From contig JAPLTZ010000289.1 in the NCBI GenBank assembly GCA_026397895.1, positions 7,691 to 17,645 of the forward strand: a stretch of DNA of 9,955 nucleotides, written 5' to 3'. Positions 1-6,343 of this stretch are shown in pieces (the stretch's first letter is position 1; every line of letters begins with the position of its first letter). The position numbers and the translations under genes are program-made. This stretch comes from Verrucomicrobiota bacterium (GTDB lineage Bacteria; Verrucomicrobiota; Verrucomicrobiia; Limisphaerales; JAFMIX01). Under the pieces are notes generated by a model. That model saw only the letters and a list, made by a program, of their open reading frames with translations. It ran no database searches and was not told the DNA's origin.

Positions 1-710
1 AAACGGTAAATCCCCTCGATCAAATCCGAGACGTAGCAAAAACTCCGCGTCTGCTTGCCCTCGCCGAAGACGGTGACGGGCTTGTTCTTCAACGCCTGGC
101 TGATGAACGCCGGCACCACGCGCCCGTCGTTCAACCGCATCCGCGGCCCGTAGGTGTTGAAGATTCTCACGATGCGCGTCTGCACCTTGTGCTCGCGGTG
201 ATACGCCATCGTCAGCGCCTCGGCGAAGCGCTTCGCCTCGTCGTAACAGCCGCGCGGGCCGATGGTGTTCACGTTGCCCCAGTATTCTTCCGGCTGCGGA
301 TGCACCAACGGATCGCCGTAAATTTCCGAAGTGGACGCGATGAGAAACCGCGCCTGCTTCTGCATCGCCAGCCCCAGCGCCTTGTGCGTGCCGATGGAAC
401 CGACCTTCAGCGTCTGGATCGGCAGCTCCAAGTAATCAATCGGGCTGGCCGGCGACGCGAAATGCCAGACGTAATCCACCTTCGCGTCGAGAAAGATGAA
501 CTCCGTCACGTCCTGCTCCACGAATTTGAAATTCTTGTTCCCGCCGAGATGCGCGATGTTGTCCACCGAGCCCGTCACAAAATTGTCCATGCCGATGACC
601 TTGTGGCCGCGCGCGAGCAGCAGGTCGGTGAGGTGCGAACCGAGGAAGCCGGCGGCGCCGGTGACGACGGACGTGGGTTGTTTGGCGGCAACGTGGGATT
701 TTTTCGGCAT
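1..710 (-). CDS. UDP-glucuronate decarboxylase (UDP-xylose synthase-like), partial
   Basis: This is an NAD-dependent extended short-chain dehydrogenase that probably converts UDP-glucuronate to UDP-xylose in the cytosol, supplying a donor sugar to the operon. The first 236 residues are visible and the C-terminus lies beyond the left edge; the family usually has 310 to 350 residues. Visible motifs are the Rossmann glycine motif TGAAGFLGSHL (residues 17-27), STSEIYG (126-132) with the catalytic Ser/Thr, and YDEAK (156-160) with the catalytic YxxxK pair. The context GPRGCYDEAKR closely resembles the UXS signature GxRSCYDEGKR, which is why I prefer UXS over dTDP-glucose 4,6-dehydratase or a 4-epimerase. 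I chose the ATG at 708-710. An in-frame ATG at 741-743 would add 11 residues, and neither start has a clear Shine-Dalgarno. It is the last operon gene visible, 81 bases downstream of the sugar transferase. The family call is firm; the exact substrate is inferred. Confidence 0.9.
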   Translation of the reverse strand, partial: MPKKSHVAAKQPTSVVTGAAGFLGSHLTDLLLARGHKVIGMDNFVTGSVDNIAHLGGNKNFKFVEQDVTEFIFLDAKVDYVWHFASPASPIDYLELPIQTLKVGSIGTHKALGLAMQKQARFLIASTSEIYGDPLVHPQPEEYWGNVNTIGPRGCYDEAKRFAEALTMAYHREHKVQTRIVRIFNTYGPRMRLNDGRVVPAFISQALKNKPVTVFGEGKQTRSFCYVSDLIEGIYR

Positions 711-791
711 GGCGTGCGTAAATTTGTTTTCGGCGGCGCGCATTATTCCGGCACCGGCCAGATTTCGCAATGGAGGAATTTTATTTGGATT

Positions 792-2183
792 TTATTTCGC
801 GCCCGTCCCCGAGAACACGGCGGGGATGGTGCGGAACAGGATGGTGATGTCCAGCCAGAGCGACCAGTGGTCAATGTATTCCAGGTCCAGCCGCACCCAG
901 TCCTTGAAATCGGCGATTTCGTTGCGCCCGCGCACCTGCCAGAGACACGTCAACCCCGGCCGCACGCTCAGCCGCCGGCGATGCGCCACGTCATCGAACC
1001 GCGCGACCTCATGCACCGGCAGCGGGCGCGGCCCGACGAGACTCATCTCGCCGCGCAGGACGTTGAGGAGCTGCGGGAATTCATCGAGGCTGAACTTGCG
1101 AAGAAATCGGCCCATGCCCGTCACGCGCGGGTCGTTGCTGACCTTGAACACCGGGCCGGACATCTCGTTCAACGCCGCCAGTTCGTGCTGCAACTGCTCC
1201 GCGTTCGTCACCATCGTGCGGAATTTATACATCGTGAACGGCTGGCCATTCAGCCCCGCCCGCTGCTGCCGGAAGAAGACCGGCCCCGGCGAAGTCAGCC
1301 GGATGAGCAGCGCGAGGAACAGCAGCGGCAGCGAAAAAACCGCCAGCAGCAGAAACGCGCCGACGAAGTCCATCACCTGCTTCACCAGCCCCGCCCACGA
1401 AGCCTCCGGCGCCGTGCGGAACACCATCACCGGCCGGCCGTAAAAATCATCGAAGCTCGTGTGCGAAATCTGCGTCTTGAAGAAGTCCGCCACCAGCCAC
1501 GCCTCCACGCCCTCGATTTCGCAGGCGCGGATCGCCGCCTCCACCTGCTCGAAGTTCGCGTGCCGCGCGCTGATGATCACGCCGTTCGCCGAATGTTCAT
1601 GCAGCAGTTCCACCAGCCGCGGCACCGGCGTGGTGGTCAGGTCCAGTTCCGCCAGCACCAGCAGGCTGCCGTCCGGGCGCAACTGGATGGCGGCTTGCAT
1701 CCGCGCCGTTTCTTCCGCCGGCCCCATCAAGATGAATCGCCGCCGCAGTTGCGCCTGGGTGAATTTGGTCTTGAAACCCAGCCGCAGGACTTCCTCCTTC
1801 AGCCACACCGTCACAAAACTCAACGCCCCGAACCCGAAGATGACCGAGCGCGGCAGATACATGCGGAAGAAAAACAGCAGCAACGTCAGCCCCAGCGCCA
1901 CCAGAAAACAGCCGCGCAGCAGCGGCCAGAAAATGGTCCGCCGCGGCGCGACCATCGAGCGGTTGTAAAATCCCTGGCTCTCCAGCACCAGCGGCACCAC
2001 CGGAATCAGCACCAGATAAAAGCTGACAAAAGTTTCAAACGGCGCCACCGGCTGCAGCCCGAACAGGTGAATCGCCAGCGGCGAGGAGCGGATTACATAC
2101 GCCAGCCAAAAGCTGACCGCAAACAGGCACGCGTCCAGCAACTGCTGGATCTGCATCCTGATCTGTTGATGTCGCCGCAACAT
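792..2183 (-). CDS. Polyprenyl-phosphate sugar-1-phosphate transferase (exopolysaccharide initiating transferase)
   Basis: This 463-residue membrane enzyme should start a glycan repeat unit by moving a sugar-1-phosphate from a UDP-sugar to undecaprenyl phosphate at the inner membrane. The N-terminal half has about four hydrophobic helices (roughly residues 14-31, 51-67, 87-106 and 112-127), then a soluble Rossmann-like segment starting at RRFILMGP (148-155). Another hydrophobic segment (about 268-294) precedes the catalytic domain. That domain carries KFRTM (320-324), DEFPQLLNVLRGEMSLVGPRP (367-387, with the catalytic Asp-Glu pair at 367-368) and RPGLTCLWQV (408-417). These are the signature blocks of the WcaJ/WbaP/EpsL-type bacterial sugar transferase family, and the length is normal. 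The ATG at 2181-2183 is preceded by a weak GGCGGA-like site. It lies 62 bases downstream of the EpsI gene on the same strand. The specific sugar (glucose, galactose or an N-acetylhexosamine) cannot be read from sequence. Confidence 0.95.
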   Translation of the reverse strand: MLRRHQQIRMQIQQLLDACLFAVSFWLAYVIRSSPLAIHLFGLQPVAPFETFVSFYLVLIPVVPLVLESQGFYNRSMVAPRRTIFWPLLRGCFLVALGLTLLLFFFRMYLPRSVIFGFGALSFVTVWLKEEVLRLGFKTKFTQAQLRRRFILMGPAEETARMQAAIQLRPDGSLLVLAELDLTTTPVPRLVELLHEHSANGVIISARHANFEQVEAAIRACEIEGVEAWLVADFFKTQISHTSFDDFYGRPVMVFRTAPEASWAGLVKQVMDFVGAFLLLAVFSLPLLFLALLIRLTSPGPVFFRQQRAGLNGQPFTMYKFRTMVTNAEQLQHELAALNEMSGPVFKVSNDPRVTGMGRFLRKFSLDEFPQLLNVLRGEMSLVGPRPLPVHEVARFDDVAHRRRLSVRPGLTCLWQVRGRNEIADFKDWVRLDLEYIDHWSLWLDITILFRTIPAVFSGTGAK

Positions 2184-2245
2184 GACAATTTCCGCCTTCC
2201 GCCAAACTTACCGGATTGCGCCGCGCAACGCAAACTCCCGTCCGC
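2184..2245 (-). other. Short gap between epsI and sugar transferase with a small palindrome
   Basis: This 62-base gap within the operon holds TTGCGCCGCGCAA (2216-2228), a perfect palindrome with a one-base centre. It is too tight for a terminator hairpin and in such GC-rich DNA may be chance. I see no promoter or other signal here, so cotranscription across the gap is likely. Confidence 0.35.
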
Positions 2246-2977
2246 CTACCGCCGCTCCTTTGCCGCCGCGCCGCCGGCCGGTTGAAACTCCGGCACCGTC
2301 GCCGCGATGAGCTGTTTCATCCGCTCAAACAACGCCGCCTCCTGCCCCGGCTCGCACACCGCGAACACGCTCACATACGCCCAGCGTTGCAACTCCCCGG
2401 TGCGCAGCAGATGCGCCATGCTCTGCAACATCCGCCGCCACCCGCTCGAATCGGCGCTCAATTCCCCGTCCGCCACGAACCAATAAACATAGATGCCCCG
2501 CGCGGCCACCGCCTGGCCGTTCACCGGGAGTTGGTTCGACGCCGTCAATTTGATCACCGGCAAATCGTAGGGCAGCGGCACCGCCACCGGAATCGTCGTC
2601 ACCTCCGTCTGGTTGATCGTCCAGCCCTGCGCCGGCAGGCAAAGCTGCGGCTTGTGGATGCTCGAACGATCCGCCCCCATCAGCACTACGTTCATCTGCG
2701 CAAAAAAACCATCCGCCGCCCGATATGTCCGCTGCCCAAAACTCGTGTCCGCTGGCAACATATTCGTGACCACCGGCGAAGTCTCGACCGCCTGCGACGT
2801 GAACCCCGGCACCGTCTCCGGCAATAATACCGTCAAGTTCCCCGCCCCCGCCACCACCTGTGTCTTCACCCCCGGCAAACCCAGCCGCTGCGCCGACCGC
2901 AACCGCAGCAGCCCCCCCGCCGTCGTCCCGATCAACGCCAGCACCGTCAGCAACAAAATGATTTTCCGCCGGCTCAT
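2246..2977 (-). CDS. epsI: Exosortase-associated EpsI family protein (DUF3485)
   Basis: This 243-residue protein has one N-terminal membrane segment (about residues 5-25) and a soluble extracytoplasmic domain. The conserved core is HKPQLCLPAQGW (108-119), which matches the H/S-P-x-x-CLPxxGW motif of EpsI/DUF3485 proteins. These accompany exosortases as separate proteins or as C-terminal fusions. The molecular role of EpsI is not established; it is thought to assist the exosortase or exopolysaccharide export. The ATG at 2975-2977 overlaps the exosortase TGA (ATGA arrangement), so the two are probably translationally coupled. An AAGGAG ribosome site (2989-2994) lies 11 bases upstream. The same frame stays open up to 3265 within the exosortase gene, but that extension is low-complexity Gly/Ala shadow sequence, so I rejected the longer start. 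Family assignment is good; mechanism is unknown. Confidence 0.9.
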   Translation of the reverse strand: MSRRKIILLLTVLALIGTTAGGLLRLRSAQRLGLPGVKTQVVAGAGNLTVLLPETVPGFTSQAVETSPVVTNMLPADTSFGQRTYRAADGFFAQMNVVLMGADRSSIHKPQLCLPAQGWTINQTEVTTIPVAVPLPYDLPVIKLTASNQLPVNGQAVAARGIYVYWFVADGELSADSSGWRRMLQSMAHLLRTGELQRWAYVSVFAVCEPGQEAALFERMKQLIAATVPEFQPAGGAAAKERR

Positions 2978-3945
2978 GTCGTCGCGTTCTCCTTTTTCTG
3001 CAACCACCGCCCCAGCAAAAAAACGCCGCCCACCGCCGCCACAAACGTGACCGTCCCCAGCTTCTGCTCGATCCACGCCCCCGCCTCCTGCCCGAAAAGT
3101 TCCGCCGTCAAAATCACCGTCGTCAGCCGCGCCACATTCCCCAGCAACGCCAGCGGCAACGCCGAGGCGATCATCGCCGCCCGCCGCCCCGGACTCCGCA
3201 ACTGCACAAAACCATAAATTGTCGTCACCGCCACCAGCGAGACGATGCTGCGAATCCCGCTGCACGCCGGCGCCACGTCATACAGATACGTCCGGCCCGC
3301 GTCATAAATCTGCGACCCCTCCCGGATCACATCCACCCCCGCCACCCGCGCCACCCCTACCGTCAGCCACGTCGCCAAAATCCGCAGCGGCGAGGTCACC
3401 GGCTCCAGCACCCCGGCCAGCGGCACGCAGAAACCGAACACGAAAAACGGAAAAAAACTCGCCCCCAGCCACCGCCGACCCCACACCAGACCCGTCAGCC
3501 CGTAAAGCCCCGCGAAAAAACCCACCGCCGCAATCTGCGTCTGATGAATGGCCGTTGCCAAGACCAGCGACGCCAGCCCCAGCCCCACGAGGCCCAGCGC
3601 CGGCCACCAGCTTGATTTCTCCACCGCCAGCAATTCCTTCCGCTTCCACCAGAACAACCACAGCACCACAAACGGCACCAGCCGCCCATGCTCGTCATCC
3701 GCCGAACTCGAATACACATACTCCAGCCAGCCAAACAGCGACCTCGTCTTCGTGTGGCCCAGCGCCGAGTTGCCCAGAAAATGAAACAACGCCACCCACG
3801 CCGCCAGCATCGTGAAAAACAAGACCTTGTCCGGCAGCGCCCGCCAGCACGCCGCGAGTTCGCGCAGAAATTCCTGCGGCGCGCCCGGCTTCGAGTTTGA
3901 TTGCGTGTTCGTCACGATTGATTCATTCGACCACAATTCCGCCAT
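2974..3945 (-). CDS. Exosortase (EpsH/Xrt family) with Glu at the expected catalytic His position
   Basis: This 323-residue polytopic membrane protein has about eight hydrophobic segments between residues 40 and 315. Exosortases are transpeptidase-like enzymes thought to cleave C-terminal sorting tags (PEP-CTERM and relatives) and attach the protein to a surface acceptor. Family landmarks are HGRLVP (86-91), FPFFVFGFCVPL (165-176), the active-site PACSGIRS (226-233, Cys228) and LLGNVARL (267-274, Arg273). The third conserved residue, normally a His about five residues before a Gly, appears to be Glu293 in AWIEQKLGTVTF (290-301). The ATG at 3943-3945 is chosen because AAAGGA (3955-3960) sits 9 bases upstream and the preceding gene stops 5 bases before it. 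A GTG at 3973-3975 would overlap that gene. The stop overlaps the EpsI start by 4 bases. No sorting-tag substrate is visible in the window. Family is secure; activity is uncertain. Confidence 0.92.
   Translation of the reverse strand: MAELWSNESIVTNTQSNSKPGAPQEFLRELAACWRALPDKVLFFTMLAAWVALFHFLGNSALGHTKTRSLFGWLEYVYSSSADDEHGRLVPFVVLWLFWWKRKELLAVEKSSWWPALGLVGLGLASLVLATAIHQTQIAAVGFFAGLYGLTGLVWGRRWLGASFFPFFVFGFCVPLAGVLEPVTSPLRILATWLTVGVARVAGVDVIREGSQIYDAGRTYLYDVAPACSGIRSIVSLVAVTTIYGFVQLRSPGRRAAMIASALPLALLGNVARLTTVILTAELFGQEAGAWIEQKLGTVTFVAAVGGVFLLGRWLQKKENATT
2989..2994 (-). promoter_or_regulatory. Ribosome binding site of epsI
   Basis: AAGGAG on the minus strand lies 11 bases upstream of the ATG at 2975-2977, inside the 3' end of the exosortase gene. 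It supports the short EpsI start and the overlapping stop-start arrangement over the longer open frame. Confidence 0.65.
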
Positions 3946-3950
3946 CCGGC

Positions 3951-5429
3951 TCAATCCTTTTTCGCCCGCCGCCACACCGTGAACGCCCGCAACTCCTGCA
4001 CCCGCTCAAACTTTTCCCGCGCCAGAAACTCCGCCCGCGTCCCGCCCGCATCATAAATATCCCGCCGCGAAGCCAGCACCACGTCAGGCCACCCGACGAG
4101 CTGCGCCCGCGCCGGATTCATCAGCCACACAGCCTTGCCCGCCGCGCTCGCGTTCGTCGTCACCGGCAAGTGATAAAACCGTGCGCCGCTCACATCCGCG
4201 TTCCACCAGACCGTTTCTCCGCGTGCCACCGCCGCCTGCGCCACCGCCGCCGCGCCGCGATAATCATCCTTCCCCTGCCGCGCCGAAAAACGCAGGTTCA
4301 ACGCCGAAAACAACAGCAGCCCCGCCAGCAAAACCGGAAACGCCTTCCCCCAAAAACCCGGCCGCGCCACGACGCCGGCGAGCGCCAGCCCCAGCAACGC
4401 CACGTAAAACGGAAACACCGGCGCGAAATGGCGGGCCCAAAAAGCCTTCTGGATGCAAAGTCCGACCACGATGAACCCCAACGAAGTGAAGCCCAAAACC
4501 GCGCCAAGCCCCAAACCCGTTTCCGCCGCCGCCCGCCGCCGCAGGCCCCACACCAAAATCACCGCCAGCAGCAGCAGACACCCCGCCGGCCACAAAAATT
4601 CCCCGGCGTGCCGCCCCAGTTCGGCGGCAAGCTGCGGCGACCGGGCCAACTCCCGGATTTTTTCCGGCGCCAGCCCCAGCCCCGTCATCCCCGTCAGTTC
4701 ATAAACCACATAGCCGAAAAATTTCAGATCCACCTGCCAGAGCTGCGCCCCTTTCGCGCCGCGCGCCAGCGTGGAAAAATAATAGACCGCCAGCGGCCCG
4801 GTCGCCGCCACGCCGCCCAGCAGAATCCCGAGAGCGCGCCGGCTGATTGCCCACCGGCGCCACCACGCCAGCCCCGCCGCCGTCAGCGCCACCGCCGCCA
4901 GCGGCAACGGCGCCAGCATCGTCGCGAAACACAGAAACACCGTCGCGCCGGAAAACAGCCACGCCCACGCCGTGCCGCCGCCCTTCGTCGTGATGAATTC
5001 CGCGAAGCCCGCCAACAGCCACGCGCCGCCCGCGATTTGCAGCGCGAACGGCCGCGCCTCGTTCGTGTAAAACCAGAAATACGGCTGGATCGCCAGCAGC
5101 AGCGGCAGCCACGGCAGTTGCAGCCGCTTGCCCGCGTGCCGCATCCCTGCCAGCGCGACCAAGCCCCACAGGATGTTGACGACGCGCAACTGCCACTCCT
5201 GCGTTCCGAACAACCGCCCCGTCACCCACGCGAAAAACATCGAGAGCGGCATCTGACAATCCGCGTTGCCGTCGTGGTTGAGATGCTGCGACCATGAATG
5301 AAAATCCGGCTGCAAAGCGTAAATGGCCGTGTCGCATTCATCAATCCACAGGCTTTCGTTCGTGATCATCAGCGGCAGCAGCAAAGCGGCCAGCCACAAC
5401 CAAAGCGCGGGAGTGAAGTTGATTTTCAT
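3951..5429 (-). CDS. GT-C fold glycosyltransferase, PMT/ArnT-like membrane protein
   Basis: This 492-residue integral membrane protein has roughly ten hydrophobic segments. The first loop carries LWIDECDT (27-34), whose Asp30-Glu31 pair matches the acidic catalytic motif of GT-C enzymes. YTNEARPFAL (121-130) resembles the Y-x-x-EARPY motif of dolichyl-phosphate-mannose-protein mannosyltransferase-like (PMT_2/GT39, ArnT/GT83) proteins. These enzymes use a polyprenyl-phosphate sugar and transfer it on the extracytoplasmic side to protein, lipid A or a glycan. The C-terminal 120 residues are more soluble and lack recognisable motifs. The ATG at 5427-5429 lies 4 bases after the WecG/TagA stop, and the stop lies 5 bases before the exosortase start, so all three are surely cotranscribed. 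Its place next to the exosortase raises the possibility that it glycosylates exosorted surface proteins, but this is inference. Acceptor and sugar are unknown. Confidence 0.88.
   Translation of the reverse strand: MKINFTPALWLWLAALLLPLMITNESLWIDECDTAIYALQPDFHSWSQHLNHDGNADCQMPLSMFFAWVTGRLFGTQEWQLRVVNILWGLVALAGMRHAGKRLQLPWLPLLLAIQPYFWFYTNEARPFALQIAGGAWLLAGFAEFITTKGGGTAWAWLFSGATVFLCFATMLAPLPLAAVALTAAGLAWWRRWAISRRALGILLGGVAATGPLAVYYFSTLARGAKGAQLWQVDLKFFGYVVYELTGMTGLGLAPEKIRELARSPQLAAELGRHAGEFLWPAGCLLLLAVILVWGLRRRAAAETGLGLGAVLGFTSLGFIVVGLCIQKAFWARHFAPVFPFYVALLGLALAGVVARPGFWGKAFPVLLAGLLLFSALNLRFSARQGKDDYRGAAAVAQAAVARGETVWWNADVSGARFYHLPVTTNASAAGKAVWLMNPARAQLVGWPDVVLASRRDIYDAGGTRAEFLAREKFERVQELRAFTVWRRAKKD
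3955..3960 (-). promoter_or_regulatory. Ribosome binding site of the exosortase gene
   Basis: AAAGGA on the minus strand lies 9 bases upstream of the ATG at 3943-3945 and overlaps the last codons of the GT-C gene. It decides the start in favour of this ATG over the GTG at 3973-3975. Confidence 0.65.
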
Positions 5430-5433
5430 CGCC

Positions 5434-6108
5434 TCATTTTCCTGGCGCGAACAGCTCCCCGCGCACGCCGTCCCACAGCAGGTAGAACAGAAACAGCGAA
5501 TTGTATTTCACGAACCGCCCCAGCAGCCGCTGCGGCTCGCTCGCCAAGCGGAACAGCCACGTCAATCCGCACCGCTGCATCCACAGCGGCGCGTCCGGCT
5601 TCATCCCCGCGTTCACGTCGAACGCGAACCCCACCGTCAGCACCACGCCACGCCGCAACAGATGCTTGTGCCGCCGCGTCCACGCCTGCTGCTTCGGCGT
5701 GCCAAAACCCACCCAGATGAAATCCGGCGACAGGCGGTTGATCTCCGCAACCACTTCCGTTTCCGCCGCGCCCTCCAACAATCCCTCCGCGCTGCAACGC
5801 CCGTGAAAACCGCCGACGAATTTCAACCCCGGATTGCGTCGTGTGAAAATTTCCCGCAACCGCGCGCCGCATTCCGCCGAACCGCCGAGCAGATAATGCG
5901 AGCTGCCCGCTGGCGCGGTCTCCAGAAATTTCCGCATGAACGTCGGCCCGTAAACCCGGTCGCGCAGTTTCGCCCCGTTCAGATTCAGACACCACACCAG
6001 CGGCATGCCGTCCGGCAACAGCCAGTCGTAGCCGCTCATCAGGTCGCGCGCCGCCGCGTCGCGCCGGTGCATGGCCACGATGTGCGTGTTCACGAACTCG
6101 ATGGCCAC
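5434..6108 (-). CDS. WecG/TagA/CpsF-family glycosyltransferase (GT26), main body; true N-terminus lies in a shifted frame
   Basis: The 224 residues readable from the GTG at 6106-6108 hold nearly the whole GT26 fold. This family transfers N-acetylmannosamine(uronate) or a similar sugar to the second position of an undecaprenyl-linked glycan at the inner membrane face. Visible motifs are the NTH block (7-9), LLPDGMP (30-36, catalytic Asp33), YLLGGSAE (72-79), FIWVGFGTPKQQAW (130-143), and the C-terminal VGFAFDVNAG...APLW...WLFRL...EPQRL block (159-195), which is typical of the family. Only six residues precede the NTH motif, whereas full-length members have about 40 to 50. The missing segment is encoded immediately upstream in the other frame (6109-6241). 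It is the first gene of the operon, 4 bases before the GT-C gene. The competing frame stays open across this whole gene (5426-6241), so an automatic caller could choose the wrong one. Confidence 0.88.
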   Translation of the reverse strand: MAIEFVNTHIVAMHRRDAAARDLMSGYDWLLPDGMPLVWCLNLNGAKLRDRVYGPTFMRKFLETAPAGSSHYLLGGSAECGARLREIFTRRNPGLKFVGGFHGRCSAEGLLEGAAETEVVAEINRLSPDFIWVGFGTPKQQAWTRRHKHLLRRGVVLTVGFAFDVNAGMKPDAPLWMQRCGLTWLFRLASEPQRLLGRFVKYNSLFLFYLLWDGVRGELFAPGK

Positions 6109-6241
6109 CGGCTTGTCCGCCCGCGCGCAGCCCGCGCAAAACGCACGCCGCGAACCCCGCGTAGTCCGTCACCGCGAGCGGCACGCCCAGCAGATGGCGC
6201 ACGGCGGGCGCGGCGGGCTGGTTTGGCGCGATGGGAGTCAC
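6109..6241 (-). pseudogene. Out-of-frame N-terminal segment of the WecG/TagA gene
   Basis: From a GTG at 6239-6241 this frame reads about 43 residues including VRHLLGVPLAVTDYAGF, which is the usual N-terminal strand-helix pattern of WecG/TagA proteins (LGVP/V-hydrophobic-Asp-Tyr). It must pass to the frame of the 5434-6108 segment between about 6108 and 6130. Removing one G from the GGG tract at 6120-6122 (minus strand) would give a continuous reading of LRAADKPVAIEFVNTH, a natural join. In the second frame a TGA within GTGACGG upstream of the tract prevents that frame from supplying its own N-terminus. The join may reflect an assembly or read error, a recent mutation, or less likely a programmed shift. 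No clear Shine-Dalgarno precedes the GTG. A repaired gene would span 5434-6241 and encode about 268 residues, a normal family length. Confidence 0.75.
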
Positions 6242-6343
6242 AGTTGAGGCCGCATGATAAAAAGCCGCCGCGCGGATGCACGATTTTTCGCCGGCTCATT
6301 TCGCGGATTGACCTCGCCGAAATTCTGCCGAAAATCACCGCCC
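6242..6343. promoter_or_regulatory. Divergent intergenic region between glycan operon and dehydrogenase gene
   Basis: These roughly 100 bases separate the minus-strand glycan operon from the plus-strand dehydrogenase and must carry or adjoin promoters for one or both. On the minus strand TATCAT (plus coordinates 6254-6259) matches a sigma-70 -10 box at five of six bases, but no good -35 box lies 17 bases upstream, and it sits very close to the GTG start. On the plus strand TTGACC (6308-6313) matches a -35 box at five of six bases, but the hexamer 17 bases downstream (AAAATC) is a poor -10. I see no convincing operator or riboswitch. Promoter location is inferred from gene orientation. Confidence 0.4.

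Noticed and set aside
189..2285. 698-residue open frame on the plus strand, antisense to the sugar transferase and UDP-xylose synthase genes
   Set aside because: Arg/His/Gln-rich composition with no motifs, exactly opposite well-recognised genes; a typical shadow frame in GC-rich DNA.
2978..3265. Longer EpsI start
   Set aside because: The extension is Gly/Ala/Asp low-complexity sequence inside the exosortase gene; the ATG at 2975-2977 has a ribosome site and starts with a membrane segment.
3897..5297. 466-residue open frame on the plus strand, antisense to the GT-C gene
   Set aside because: Arg/Pro/Gln-rich low-complexity product opposite a gene with clear membrane segments and motifs.
5426..6241. 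271-residue minus-strand frame through the whole WecG/TagA region
   Set aside because: Only its first 43 or so residues resemble the family; the rest is Arg/Gly/Ala-rich shadow of the true frame.
6254..6343. Upstream start for the dehydrogenase
   Set aside because: The added 30 residues are basic and unlike the family, whose proteins begin at MKAAV.
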